A stretch of 64,000 nucleotides of DNA from Clostridia bacterium (GTDB lineage: Bacteria > Bacillota > Clostridia > Oscillospirales > Acutalibacteraceae), in NCBI GenBank assembly GCA_017410605.1, contig JAFQQN010000023.1, positions 1 through 64,000 on the forward strand, written 5' to 3'. Shown here piece after piece: positions 35,979-44,476 of this stretch (the stretch's first letter is position 1; every line of letters begins with the position of its first letter). A model generated the notes under the pieces. That model saw only the letters and a list, made by a program, of their open reading frames with translations. It was not told where the DNA came from and did not search any database. Position numbers and translations under genes: made by a program.

Positions 35979-37004
35979 TTATTCAATAACCTCTATCCAA
36001 CCTTCAGGTGCGGGAATTTCGCCCATTTGAATACCTGTAAGGGTGTCGTAAAGCTTCTTTGTAACAGGCCCCATACTTTCCATTCCGGCAGGGAAGCAAA
36101 TTTCTTTTGAATGGTCAACAATTTTTCCAACGGGAGAAATAACGGCCGCGGTTCCGCAAAGGCCACACTCAGCAAATTCCCCTATTTCGTCTAAGCGAAT
36201 TTCTCTTTCCTCTACCTCTAAGCCTAAATATTCTTTAGCAACCACCATAAGAGAACGGCGGGTAATAGAAGGCAAAATTGTATTTGACTTAGGGGTAACA
36301 ACCTTGTTATCCTTAGTTATGAAAATAATATTTGCGCCGCCGGTTTCTTCAATAAAGGTTCGGCTGCCCGAATCAAGGTAAATATTTTCATCATAGCCCT
36401 TTTCGTGAGCGTCTACAATATTATAAAGGCTCATTGCATAGTTAAGACCGGCCTTTATGTGGCCTGTTCCGTGGGGAGCGGCTCTATCTAAATCGGAAAC
36501 ACGAAGTGTAAGGGGTTTAATACCGCCCTTAAAATATGGGCCAACAGGGGTTGCAAAAATTCTAAACTGAAACTCGTTAGCGGGTTTAACACCAATAATG
36601 GCATCACTACCAAACATAAAAGGTCTTAAATAAAGTGTTGCTCCGCTACCAAAGGGGGGCACCCACTGTGCATTAGCCTTAACAGTTTGCTTTATAGCCT
36701 CTACAAACCTTTCAACGGGGAACACCGGCATTTTCATTCTTTCGCATGAGTCGGCCATACGTTTTGCATTAAGGTCTGGACGGAAGCAAACAATTTTACC
36801 GTCTTTAGTAGTATAAGCCTTAAGACCCTCAAAGCAGGTTTGCGCATACTGCAAAACACAGGCGCACTCGCTCATAGTAATCATATCGTCAGAGGAAAGT
36901 TTGCCCTCGTCCCACTTACCGTCTTTAAAATTTGAAACATACCTTTTATCGGTCTTAACATAACCGAAACCAAGGTTGCCCCAATCTATATCTTTTTTAG
37001 CCAT
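35979..37004 (-). CDS. ilvE: Branched-chain amino acid aminotransferase
   Basis: This 341-residue fold-type IV PLP transaminase is of the longer BCAT II type: FEGLKAYTTKDGKIVCFRP at the N-terminal domain, the PLP lysine in HGTGHIKAGLNYA-like context, and the C-terminal EFAECGLCGTAAVISPVG. It performs the last amination of leucine, isoleucine and valine. AAGGAG precedes the ATG. It has its own consensus promoter and ends before the next operon's promoter, so it is probably not under the T-box. Confidence 0.95.
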   Translation of the reverse strand: MAKKDIDWGNLGFGYVKTDKRYVSNFKDGKWDEGKLSSDDMITMSECACVLQYAQTCFEGLKAYTTKDGKIVCFRPDLNAKRMADSCERMKMPVFPVERFVEAIKQTVKANAQWVPPFGSGATLYLRPFMFGSDAIIGVKPANEFQFRIFATPVGPYFKGGIKPLTLRVSDLDRAAPHGTGHIKAGLNYAMSLYNIVDAHEKGYDENIYLDSGSRTFIEETGGANIIFITKDNKVVTPKSNTILPSITRRSLMVVAKEYLGLEVEEREIRLDEIGEFAECGLCGTAAVISPVGKIVDHSKEICFPAGMESMGPVTKKLYDTLTGIQMGEIPAPEGWIEVIE

Positions 37005-37052
37005 AAAACATTCTCCTTGCTAAAGCCATTAAGCTTAAATAAATTTCAATTA

Positions 37053-37081
37053 ATTTTATCACTTTAACTTGGCAAAGTCAA
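37053..37081 (-). promoter_or_regulatory. Promoter of ilvE
   Basis: TTGACT (37076-37081) and TAAAAT (37053-37058) with a 17-bp spacer, about 50 bases upstream of the ilvE ATG. Confidence 0.8.
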
Positions 37082-37168
37082 GTGCCGGTTGAAAAATATA
37101 TTCTTTATTAATGTCACAGTGTTCAATGTTTTTGAAAGAGAGCGTTTGGAAAGCAAAAGCCTTTTACA

Positions 37169-38080
37169 CTACAAAGCCAGTCCTATAATAACCGGCATAG
37201 TTATAATAGAAATTAAGGTTGTAACCGAAACTAATGATGCTGAAAGTGGCGTATCTGCGTCAAACTTTTGACTGAACATTGTGTTAGTGGCGGCAAAGGG
37301 AGCCGAAAGGGCAATTATCATAGAAACAAGAATAACTTTTTCTATACCCATTAGCCTGAAAATAGCCAAGAACAAAAGCGGCGAAAGCACTAAGCGAAAC
37401 AGCATCGAAAAATATGCTGAAAATCCCTTTATTTTAAAACTTGAATTTGCAAGGTGGAAACCTATTATTACCATTGGAATAGGTGTGTTAAGGGATGAAA
37501 TATATTCTAACGGTGCGGTTATAACCTGTGGCAATGAAAAGGGTATAATGAAAAATATCAGTCCTATAACCGTTCCAATTATGCCGGGGTTTATAAGCAT
37601 TTTTTTAAGCGATACAGCCTTTAAGCTTCCGCTCATAAGCACCACGCCGTAGGTCCAGTTTATTATGTTATATACTGCAATAAAAACAGCGCCGTAAAAA
37701 ACACCTTTATCACCTAATATTGCCTGTTGAAGGGGAAGGGACATAAACCCTGCATTAGAATAAATTGCGCCGTATTGCAGAACCCTTTCTCTTCTTTTAT
37801 CCTTATCTTTAATAAGCAGCCTTGAAAGAATAATATTAATAGCAAAGGAAAGAAAAGAAAGGCCGAAAGCTACCAAAAGCCCCTTTAGCATTTTTGGGTT
37901 GTACTCTCTGTTAAATGAGTTTATAATTACGGCAGGAACAACAATGTAAAGAACAAAATCGGTCATCTGTTTTATTGTAGAACCTTTTAAAAGCTTTGTT
38001 TTATTACATATTACCCCAATTGCAATAAGAATAAAAAGTATTAAAACCTGGTTTGCAACCAGCGAAATATTTTGAAGCAT
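37169..38080 (-). CDS. AEC-family (auxin efflux carrier-like) transporter
   Basis: Start at 38080: AAAGGAGA lies 8 bases before this ATG, whereas a start 30 bases upstream has no such site. The 303-residue product has about ten hydrophobic helices and the two-half layout of AEC carriers, with YSNAGFMSLPLQQAILGDKGV in the first half and the broken-helix region SAPFAATNTMFSQKFDAD near the end. Bacterial members export or exchange dicarboxylates such as malate and some amino acids; the substrate is unknown here. It is divergent from the MATE gene. Confidence 0.8.
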   Translation of the reverse strand: MLQNISLVANQVLILFILIAIGVICNKTKLLKGSTIKQMTDFVLYIVVPAVIINSFNREYNPKMLKGLLVAFGLSFLSFAINIILSRLLIKDKDKRRERVLQYGAIYSNAGFMSLPLQQAILGDKGVFYGAVFIAVYNIINWTYGVVLMSGSLKAVSLKKMLINPGIIGTVIGLIFFIIPFSLPQVITAPLEYISSLNTPIPMVIIGFHLANSSFKIKGFSAYFSMLFRLVLSPLLFLAIFRLMGIEKVILVSMIIALSAPFAATNTMFSQKFDADTPLSASLVSVTTLISIITMPVIIGLAL

Positions 38081-38109
38081 AAAATTTTCTCCTTTAAATG
38101 TATTTTCCA

Positions 38110-38138
38110 ATTATATCACAAAGCTTTTTTACTTTCAA
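38110..38138 (-). promoter_or_regulatory. Promoter of the AEC transporter gene
   Basis: TTGAAA (38133-38138) and TATAAT (38110-38115) with a 17-bp spacer. Confidence 0.75.
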
Positions 38139-38150
38139 CAGCCTTTGCAC

Positions 38151-38179
38151 TTGAAAACAAACGGCTTTTGCCGTATAAT
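38151..38179 (+). promoter_or_regulatory. Promoter of the MATE gene with an internal palindrome
   Basis: TTGAAA (38151-38156) and TATAAT (38174-38179) with a 17-bp spacer. ACGGCTTTTGCCGT (38161-38174) is an inverted repeat inside the spacer and may be an operator. Confidence 0.75.
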
Positions 38180-38216
38180 TATATTATAATAATTATGAAT
38201 TATATGGGATGTTAAA

Positions 38217-39566
38217 ATGGAGCAGGAACAAAAGTTTAAAAAAATGACGGGTGAGCCTGTGGGCAAGCTTATAATGAAATTGGCAATACCCTGCATTATA
38301 AGTATGCTTGTAACCGCCTTTTACAATATGGCCGACACTTTTTTTGTTGGCCGTTTAAACAGTAATGCCGCCACAGGCGCGGTGGGTGTTGTTTTTTCAA
38401 TGATGTCGGTTATTCAGGCCATTGGTTTTTTCTTCGGTCACGGAAGCGGCAACTATATTTCTCGTTGCCTTGGCAGAAAAAATTATAAAGAAGCCTCTAA
38501 TATGGCAGCCACCGGCTTTTTTTCTTCCCTGGGCATTGGCATTATAATTTGCATCTTCGGGCAGCTTTTTTTAGAGCCACTTTCACTTATTTTAGGCTCA
38601 ACAGAAACCATTTTACCCTATACTAAAGACTATTTGAAATTTATTCTTTTAGGCGCCCCTTGGATGACCTCTTCAATTGTTTTAAATAACCAGCTTCGTT
38701 TTCAGGGCAGTGCCGTTTATTCAATGGTGGGAATAACCTTAGGTGCTGTTTTAAACATTGCTTTAGACCCAATTTTCATATTTACCCTTAAAATGGGTGT
38801 AGCAGGTGCAGGTCTTGCAACAAGCCTTAGCCAGTTTATAAGCTTTTTGCTTTTGTTATACGGCACCTCTAAGGGTGAAAATATTCATATACACATAAAA
38901 AACTTTAAATTCAAAGTATTTTACTATAAAACTATTGTGGCAGGGGGCCTGCCCTCGCTTGCAAGGCAGGGGCTTTCCTCCTTCGCGGCAATATGCCTTA
39001 ACCTTTCGGCCGGTGCCTTTGGGGACAGCGCAATAGCAGCAATGAGCGTTGTTCAAAGAATTATGATGTTTGGCGCCTCGGCTATGATAGGCTTTGGCCA
39101 GGGCTTTCAGCCGGTTTGCGGCTTCAACTTCGGTGCCAAGCTTTATGACCGCGTTAAAAAAGGCTTTTGGTTTTGTGTCAAGGTTTCTTTTTTCTTTTTG
39201 CTTGGTGTTGGGGCAATAGGCTTTATATTCGCACCCCAAATTATTTCGGTTTTCAGAAATGACGCTGAGGTTATCGCCTTTGGAACAGCGGCGCTTCGTT
39301 TTCAGTTTTGCACCTTTCCGCTTCACAGCTGGATAGTTATGGCAAATATGATGGAGCAGTCTATGGGCAGAACAATACCCGCAACCTTTTTGGGCGGTGC
39401 CCGTCAGGGAATTTTCTTTATTCCCACAATTTTAATTTTTTCTGCCCTTTTTGGTGCTGTAGGCGTTCAGTCTGCACAGGCCATGGCCGACCTGTTAACC
39501 TTTTTATCGGCCATACCTATTCATATTTATGTTATGAAAACTATGAATAAAGGGAAAACCCTTTAG
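38217..39566 (+). CDS. MATE-family efflux transporter
   Basis: This 449-residue protein has twelve hydrophobic helices in two homologous halves, beginning with the family pattern GEPVGKLIMKLAIPCIISMLV and followed by YNMADTFFVGRL. Members export cationic drugs or metabolites by Na+ or H+ antiport. The length is typical and the frame intact. pyrR follows 38 bases later on the same strand without a clear terminator between, so read-through is possible. Confidence 0.9.
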   Translation: MEQEQKFKKMTGEPVGKLIMKLAIPCIISMLVTAFYNMADTFFVGRLNSNAATGAVGVVFSMMSVIQAIGFFFGHGSGNYISRCLGRKNYKEASNMAATGFFSSLGIGIIICIFGQLFLEPLSLILGSTETILPYTKDYLKFILLGAPWMTSSIVLNNQLRFQGSAVYSMVGITLGAVLNIALDPIFIFTLKMGVAGAGLATSLSQFISFLLLLYGTSKGENIHIHIKNFKFKVFYYKTIVAGGLPSLARQGLSSFAAICLNLSAGAFGDSAIAAMSVVQRIMMFGASAMIGFGQGFQPVCGFNFGAKLYDRVKKGFWFCVKVSFFFLLGVGAIGFIFAPQIISVFRNDAEVIAFGTAALRFQFCTFPLHSWIVMANMMEQSMGRTIPATFLGGARQGIFFIPTILIFSALFGAVGVQSAQAMADLLTFLSAIPIHIYVMKTMNKGKTL

Positions 39567-39604
39567 CATTTCCCTTTATAATTTTTAAAGAAAAGAGAAT
39601 TTTT

Positions 39605-40150
39605 ATGAGAAAGCTTAAAGCCCAGATAATGGACGAGGACTCTATAAACCGTTGCCTTCGCCGTATCTCACACGAAATTGTGGAAAAAAACCGCGGCTGT
39701 GACAACCTTATAATTATGGGAATAAAAAGCAGAGGTGTTCCCCTTTGTGAGCGCATTTGCCAAAATATTGAGCTTATTGAAGGTATAAGACCGCCTTGTG
39801 GTGAGCTTGATGTTAACTTCTACCGTGACGATTTTAAAGACCAAAGTGAAAGCGCCTGTTATGAAAGGCTGGAGCTTCCCTTTAGTGTTACGGGTAAAAA
39901 TGTTGTTCTGGTAGACGATGTTTTATACACCGGCCGTACCGTAAGGGCGGCTATTGAGGCTCTTTTTTCGGTAGGCAGACCACAGTCTATTCAACTTGCA
40001 ATTTTAATTGACCGCGGTCACCGTCAGCTTCCCTTCAGGGCAGATTATATTGGCAAGAACATTCCCACCTCACACCTGGAAAGGGTTGATGTTTGCATTG
40101 CCCCTTATGACGAGAAAAGCGGCGTTTACATTTATGAAAAGGAAGAATAA
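39605..40150 (+). CDS. pyrR: PyrR: pyrimidine attenuator and uracil phosphoribosyltransferase
   Basis: This 181-residue type I phosphoribosyltransferase carries the PRPP-binding loop VVLVDDVLYTGRTVRAA. The N terminus MRKLKAQIMDEDSINRCLRRISHEI and the LIDRGHRQLPFRADYIGKNIPTS segment are specific to PyrR and distinguish it from plain Upp. PyrR binds leader RNA of pyr operons when UMP is high. It stands alone behind a MATE gene, with no pyr gene in the window, so it would act in trans. A bidirectional terminator follows. Confidence 0.93.
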   Translation: MRKLKAQIMDEDSINRCLRRISHEIVEKNRGCDNLIIMGIKSRGVPLCERICQNIELIEGIRPPCGELDVNFYRDDFKDQSESACYERLELPFSVTGKNVVLVDDVLYTGRTVRAAIEALFSVGRPQSIQLAILIDRGHRQLPFRADYIGKNIPTSHLERVDVCIAPYDEKSGVYIYEKEE

Positions 40151-40153
40151 TTA

Positions 40154-40200
40154 AATACACCAAGCAGTCACTTTTTCAAAACTGCTTGGTGTATTATTTA
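40154..40200. terminator. Bidirectional terminator between pyrR and tadA
   Basis: AATACACCAAGCAGT (40154-40168) and ACTGCTTGGTGTATT (40181-40195) are exact complements. T-rich sequence follows on the plus strand, and the convergent genes on both sides can share it. Confidence 0.85.
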
Positions 40201-40204
40201 TTTT

Positions 40205-40648
40205 TCACTTTCTTTTTTCCTTAAAAAAGTCTTTTAAAAGGGTGATACATTCTTTTTCCTTTACTCCGCTGTAAATTTGCGGTTTATTCGGAAAGTTAAA
40301 GGTATATATATTTGTAACCGAGCCTAACGCACCCTTAAAAGGGTCGAATGCACCGAAAATTATTTCTTCAATTCTAGCATTCATAGCGGCACCGGCACAC
40401 ATTGGGCATGGCTCTAGTGTGACATAAAGCTGAGCACCATTAAGACGAAAATCACCCAGCTTTTCAGCGGCCTTTTTTATTGCAAGAACCTCGGCATGTG
40501 CGGTTGGGTCGCTTAGTTCTTCGGTGCGATTATGCTCAGCAGATAACACCTGTCCATCTTTAACCACTACTGCGCCAATAGGCACTTCGCCCTTTTTGTA
40601 ACCTATTTTTGCCATTTCAAGAGCAATGGTCATATATTTTTCATTCAT
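40205..40648 (-). CDS. tadA: tRNA-specific adenosine deaminase
   Basis: The ATG at 40648 is chosen; it gives 147 residues beginning MNEKYMTIALEMAKIG, the family start, while a longer frame overlaps the upstream gene. Zinc and proton-shuttle residues are HAEVLAI and PCPMCAGAAMNAR. TadA converts A34 to inosine in tRNA-Arg(ACG). Six bases separate it from the CPBP gene's stop, with no clear ribosome binding site, so translation may be coupled. Confidence 0.92.
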   Translation of the reverse strand: MNEKYMTIALEMAKIGYKKGEVPIGAVVVKDGQVLSAEHNRTEELSDPTAHAEVLAIKKAAEKLGDFRLNGAQLYVTLEPCPMCAGAAMNARIEEIIFGAFDPFKGALGSVTNIYTFNFPNKPQIYSGVKEKECITLLKDFFKEKRK

Positions 40649-40653
40649 TAGTT

Positions 40654-41817
40654 TTAGGAAATCTGAAGAATTATTACCTGAGCGGCTATTATAATTATAT
40701 AAATTACCATAGCTCCTGCGGAAATAAACCATTTTACCCTTTCATAAGATGTAGAAATATGCTGTGACTTAGATAAAACAAAGGCATCTTTATTTTTTAT
40801 GGTATAGGCAAAATAACCTATTAAGCCTATGGAAATTAAAACCACAAGCAAAAGCATATAAAGAGAATTTGTTTTTTCGTCACCTAAATAATTTTTAAGG
40901 TAATCCAGCCCTACTGACATAAGGTTATTTATAAAGTGAATAAGCACACCCGACCAGAAAGAGCCTGTTTCTACCACCACAAAGCCAATTATGAGACCGG
41001 CCAGAAAAGCGAAAGGAATTTGTACCAAATTGCCATGCATAAGGCCGAAAAGTAAGGCAGAGGTAAATATTGCAAAAGCCTTGCCATATTTTAAAAGTCC
41101 CCCTAAAATTGCACCTCTGAAAACAAATTCTTCTAACAAAGCGGGGGCAACAGCAACAGCCAAAACTGACATTAAGGCCCCTGTGACACCGGTGGGTAGG
41201 GCTATTTCTCCCCCTTTTAGCTCACCCAAAAAGGAAAGATTGCTTTGAAGCATTACTATTAACACATTCGCGGCATAGAAAAAGCCAACACCCATTAAAA
41301 TAAGGCTTATAAAGCTTTTTCTTTTTGGAAGATCAAAGGATAAATTATTTTTACCCTTTTCTACCATAAAAATGATTGCTCCAACAGGCAAAAATCCAAA
41401 AAGGGATAAAATTATGTTAAACTCCAGAAGAAAAAATGGGTCTGAAAGGTAGTTTATTTTTCCTAAAAAAGACAAAATGCCGGCTACTACAGCCTGTAAA
41501 ACAAGGGATATAAGGTTAAAAAGAATAAGACAAAGTCCAATTTTATTGGCGGTTTTTCTAACCGCTGTTTTTTCAAAATATTCCTTTTCAAAGGTTGGTT
41601 TTGGAATATAAACAGGCTGTTTATACGGGTAATAATACCCCTGTTTTGGGCTTTCGTTTTCTACTGTTTGTTTATTTTCTGTACTTTTGGTATTGTCATT
41701 ACCCTGTTCTTTTTGGGTTTCTTCGGCTTCAAGGCCTATTTTTTCTTCATTCAAGGTTTCTTTTTTTACTTCTTGGTTTAAATTATTTTCACCGCAGCTG
41801 GTTTTATTTTCTTCCAT
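40654..41817 (-). CDS. CPBP-family intramembrane metalloprotease
   Basis: This is a 387-residue protein. A polar, Glu/Lys/Asn-rich N-terminal tail (about 1-80, ending in a Tyr/Pro stretch) precedes eight or so membrane helices. The three CPBP (Abi, CAAX-like) motifs are present: LLEEFVFRGAILG, FGLMHGNLVQI and VLIHFINN. Bacterial members are linked to peptide maturation, immunity or membrane stress; the substrate cannot be inferred. It is upstream of tadA in the same transcript. Confidence 0.87.
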   Translation of the reverse strand: MEENKTSCGENNLNQEVKKETLNEEKIGLEAEETQKEQGNDNTKSTENKQTVENESPKQGYYYPYKQPVYIPKPTFEKEYFEKTAVRKTANKIGLCLILFNLISLVLQAVVAGILSFLGKINYLSDPFFLLEFNIILSLFGFLPVGAIIFMVEKGKNNLSFDLPKRKSFISLILMGVGFFYAANVLIVMLQSNLSFLGELKGGEIALPTGVTGALMSVLAVAVAPALLEEFVFRGAILGGLLKYGKAFAIFTSALLFGLMHGNLVQIPFAFLAGLIIGFVVVETGSFWSGVLIHFINNLMSVGLDYLKNYLGDEKTNSLYMLLLVVLISIGLIGYFAYTIKNKDAFVLSKSQHISTSYERVKWFISAGAMVIYIIIIAAQVIILQIS

Positions 41818-41853
41818 TTTTCAACCACCCTTCAAATAAAAAATATTAATAAA

Positions 41854-41884
41854 AGCAGGGGGCGGAAAACCGCCCCGCTTTTTT
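41854..41884 (-). terminator. Terminator after gyrA
   Basis: On the minus strand AGCGGGGCGG-TTTT-CCGCCCCCTGCT forms a GC-rich stem with one bulge, followed by TTTTATT, four bases past the gyrA stop. Confidence 0.85.
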
Positions 41885-41887
41885 CAT

Positions 41888-44464
41888 TTATTCTTCTGTT
41901 TCTTCGGTTACTTCGGTCTCGGCTTCGGCCTCTTCTGCCAAAAGCTCAGCCTCGTCACCTAAATCCTCTGCATCTGCATCGGGTGCCTCGGCATGGTCGG
42001 TAACCTCTTCCTCATCGTGGGGGGTAGCAACAACGGTAAGAAGCTTTTCGCCATCTTTAAGCTTCATAACCTTAACGCCCTTACCGGGGCGGCGAAGAAC
42101 ATTAAGCTCACCAAGGTGTATTCTTATAATAACACCGCTGGAGGAAATCATTATAAGGTCGTCATCTTCACCGGGGGTGATAATTGCGGCCACATTGCCG
42201 TATTTTGCAGTACGGTAGTTTGTAATTCCCTTACCGCCACGGGACTGCAAACGGTAATCTGCAATTTCACTTATACGGCCAAAACCGGTTTCGCTAACTG
42301 TCAGAACCCTGTCGCCCTCTTTGGCAACAATCATACCAATAACCTCATCGTCGTCCACTAATCTAATAGAGCGAACACCCCTTGCGGTTCTTCCCATTGC
42401 ACGAACGCCGTTTTCGTTAAAGCGAATAGACTTACCGTGACGGGTAGCAACTAAAAGGTCTGAATTACCGTCGGTGAGTTTTACAAAGCAAAGTTCGTCA
42501 TCCTCATCAATAGAAAGGGCAATAAGGCCTGTTTTTCTAATATTCTTAAAGGCTTCAAGGGCGGTACGCTTAATAATACCTTTCTTGGTGCCCATACAAA
42601 CAAACATACCCTCTTCAAGCTGAGGAACGGGCAGAATAGTCATAATTTTTTCGTCTGCCTGTAGGGGTAAAAGGTTAACAAGGTTCATACCCTTTGCGGT
42701 ACGGCTACCCTCGGGAATTTCATAAGCCTTCATTCTGTAAACCTTGCCGAAGTTACTGAACATCATAACCCAGTCGTGGGAAAGACAGGTAAACATATTT
42801 TCAACCACATCGTCCTCACGGGTGGTCATTCCCTTTATACCACGGCCGCCGCGGTTTTGTGCTTCATACTCATCACAAGGCATACGCTTAATATAGCCGT
42901 TATTGGTTTTTGTAAGAACACACTGCTCTTTGGGAATAAGGTCTTCAATATCAACCTCACCGGCAACATCAGAAATCTCTGTTCTTCTGTCGTCGGAATA
43001 TTTATCCCTAAGATTTAAGGCGTCGGTCTTAACAATTTCAAGAATTCTTTCTCTACTGCCTAAAATTTCTTCACATTCTTTAATGAAGTCTAATTTTTCC
43101 TGTAGTTCGTCTAAAATCTTCTGCTTTTCCATACCGGCAAGACGGCCAAGTTGCATTTGAACAATGGCGGTTGCCTGAATATCGTCAAGGCCAAAGCGGT
43201 TAATTAAGGCCTCTTTACTTTCTGGTATAGTTTTACTGTTACGGATTATTGAAATAACTTCATCAATAAAATCAAGTGCAATTTTAAGACCCTCTAAAAT
43301 ATGGGCTCTCTCCTCAGCCTTTTTCTTCTCAAAGGCTGTACGGCGATAGATAATTTCGTACTGAAAATCTATTGCGTTCTGGAGCATTTCCTTAAGGGTT
43401 AGCACCTGTGGTTTTCCATTTACTATTGCAAGTAAAATTGCGCCAAAGGTAGACTGCAAAGCAGTATATGAATAAAGCTTGTTAAGAACAACCTGGGGAC
43501 TGGCATCTTTCTTAATATCTACAATAATTCTTATACCGCCGTCGCGCTTTGAAGAATAGTCAACAACGTCGTCAATACCCTCAATTTTTTTGTCACTTGC
43601 TAAATCGTAAATATGCTTAACAAGGTCTTTTTTGCGAACCTTGTAGGGAATTTCGGTAATAACTATTCTAAACTTGCCGTTTTTGGTTTCTTCAATTTCG
43701 GCCTTACCGCGAACAATTATTTTGCCTCTTCCTGTAGCATAGGCGGCTCTTATACCGCTTCGGCCCATAATTATACCGCCTGTGGGGAAGTCGGGGCCTT
43801 TTATGTGCTGACAAAGCTCGGCCACATCGGCCTCGGGGTTGTCAATAAGACAGCACATTCCGTCAATAACCTCACCAAGGTTATGAGGTGGAATTTCGGT
43901 AGCCATACCAACCGCAATACCCGAGGAGCCGTTAACCAAAAGCTGAGGAAAACGAACAGGAAGAACCTCAGGCTCTTTTAAACGGTCGTCATAGTTGGGC
44001 ATAAAATCAACGGTATCTTTATCAATATCGTCAAGCATATTAAGGGAAAGGCGGTTCATTTTAGACTCGGTATATCGGTAGGCGGCGGCAGGATAGCCGT
44101 CTATATTACCAAAGTTACCGTGACCGTCTATAAGGGGATAGCGCAGAGAAAAATCTTGCGCCATACGAACCATTGCATCATAAACCGAAGCATCACCGTG
44201 GGGGTGGTAACGACCAAGCACAGCACCAACAGTATCGGCGCACTTACGGTAGGCCTTTTCGGGAGTAAGGCCGTTTTCATACATAGTGTAAAGTATTCTT
44301 CTGTGAACCGGCTTTAAGCCATCTCTTACATCGGGGAGAGCACGGCCAACCAAAACCGACATAGAATACTGAAGCATACTGTTTCTTACTTCATCTACAA
44401 TTTCAACCGGCACAACAGTAGTTTCTTCTGTTGAGGGCCAGTTTACCTTTTCGTGTTTTGCCAT
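41888..44464 (-). CDS. gyrA: DNA gyrase subunit A
   Basis: This 858-residue protein has the catalytic tyrosine in AAAYRYTESKMN, a GyrA-box of the form QNRGGRGIKG, six C-terminal beta-pinwheel repeats and a long acidic tail rich in Glu. In the quinolone region HPHGDASVYDAMV, Ala92 stands at the position of E. coli Ser83 while the Asp87 equivalent (Asp96) is kept. AAGGAGG lies in front of the ATG. It follows gyrB by 12 bases, the usual order downstream of recF. Confidence 0.98.
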   Translation of the reverse strand: MAKHEKVNWPSTEETTVVPVEIVDEVRNSMLQYSMSVLVGRALPDVRDGLKPVHRRILYTMYENGLTPEKAYRKCADTVGAVLGRYHPHGDASVYDAMVRMAQDFSLRYPLIDGHGNFGNIDGYPAAAYRYTESKMNRLSLNMLDDIDKDTVDFMPNYDDRLKEPEVLPVRFPQLLVNGSSGIAVGMATEIPPHNLGEVIDGMCCLIDNPEADVAELCQHIKGPDFPTGGIIMGRSGIRAAYATGRGKIIVRGKAEIEETKNGKFRIVITEIPYKVRKKDLVKHIYDLASDKKIEGIDDVVDYSSKRDGGIRIIVDIKKDASPQVVLNKLYSYTALQSTFGAILLAIVNGKPQVLTLKEMLQNAIDFQYEIIYRRTAFEKKKAEERAHILEGLKIALDFIDEVISIIRNSKTIPESKEALINRFGLDDIQATAIVQMQLGRLAGMEKQKILDELQEKLDFIKECEEILGSRERILEIVKTDALNLRDKYSDDRRTEISDVAGEVDIEDLIPKEQCVLTKTNNGYIKRMPCDEYEAQNRGGRGIKGMTTREDDVVENMFTCLSHDWVMMFSNFGKVYRMKAYEIPEGSRTAKGMNLVNLLPLQADEKIMTILPVPQLEEGMFVCMGTKKGIIKRTALEAFKNIRKTGLIALSIDEDDELCFVKLTDGNSDLLVATRHGKSIRFNENGVRAMGRTARGVRSIRLVDDDEVIGMIVAKEGDRVLTVSETGFGRISEIADYRLQSRGGKGITNYRTAKYGNVAAIITPGEDDDLIMISSSGVIIRIHLGELNVLRRPGKGVKVMKLKDGEKLLTVVATPHDEEEVTDHAEAPDADAEDLGDEAELLAEEAEAETEVTEETEE

Positions 44465-44476
44465 AACTCCACCTCC

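Noticed and set aside
38856..39326. A 156-codon open frame antisense to the MATE gene
   Set aside because: Composition rich in Lys, Asn and Arg without motifs, wholly inside a clear gene on the other strand.
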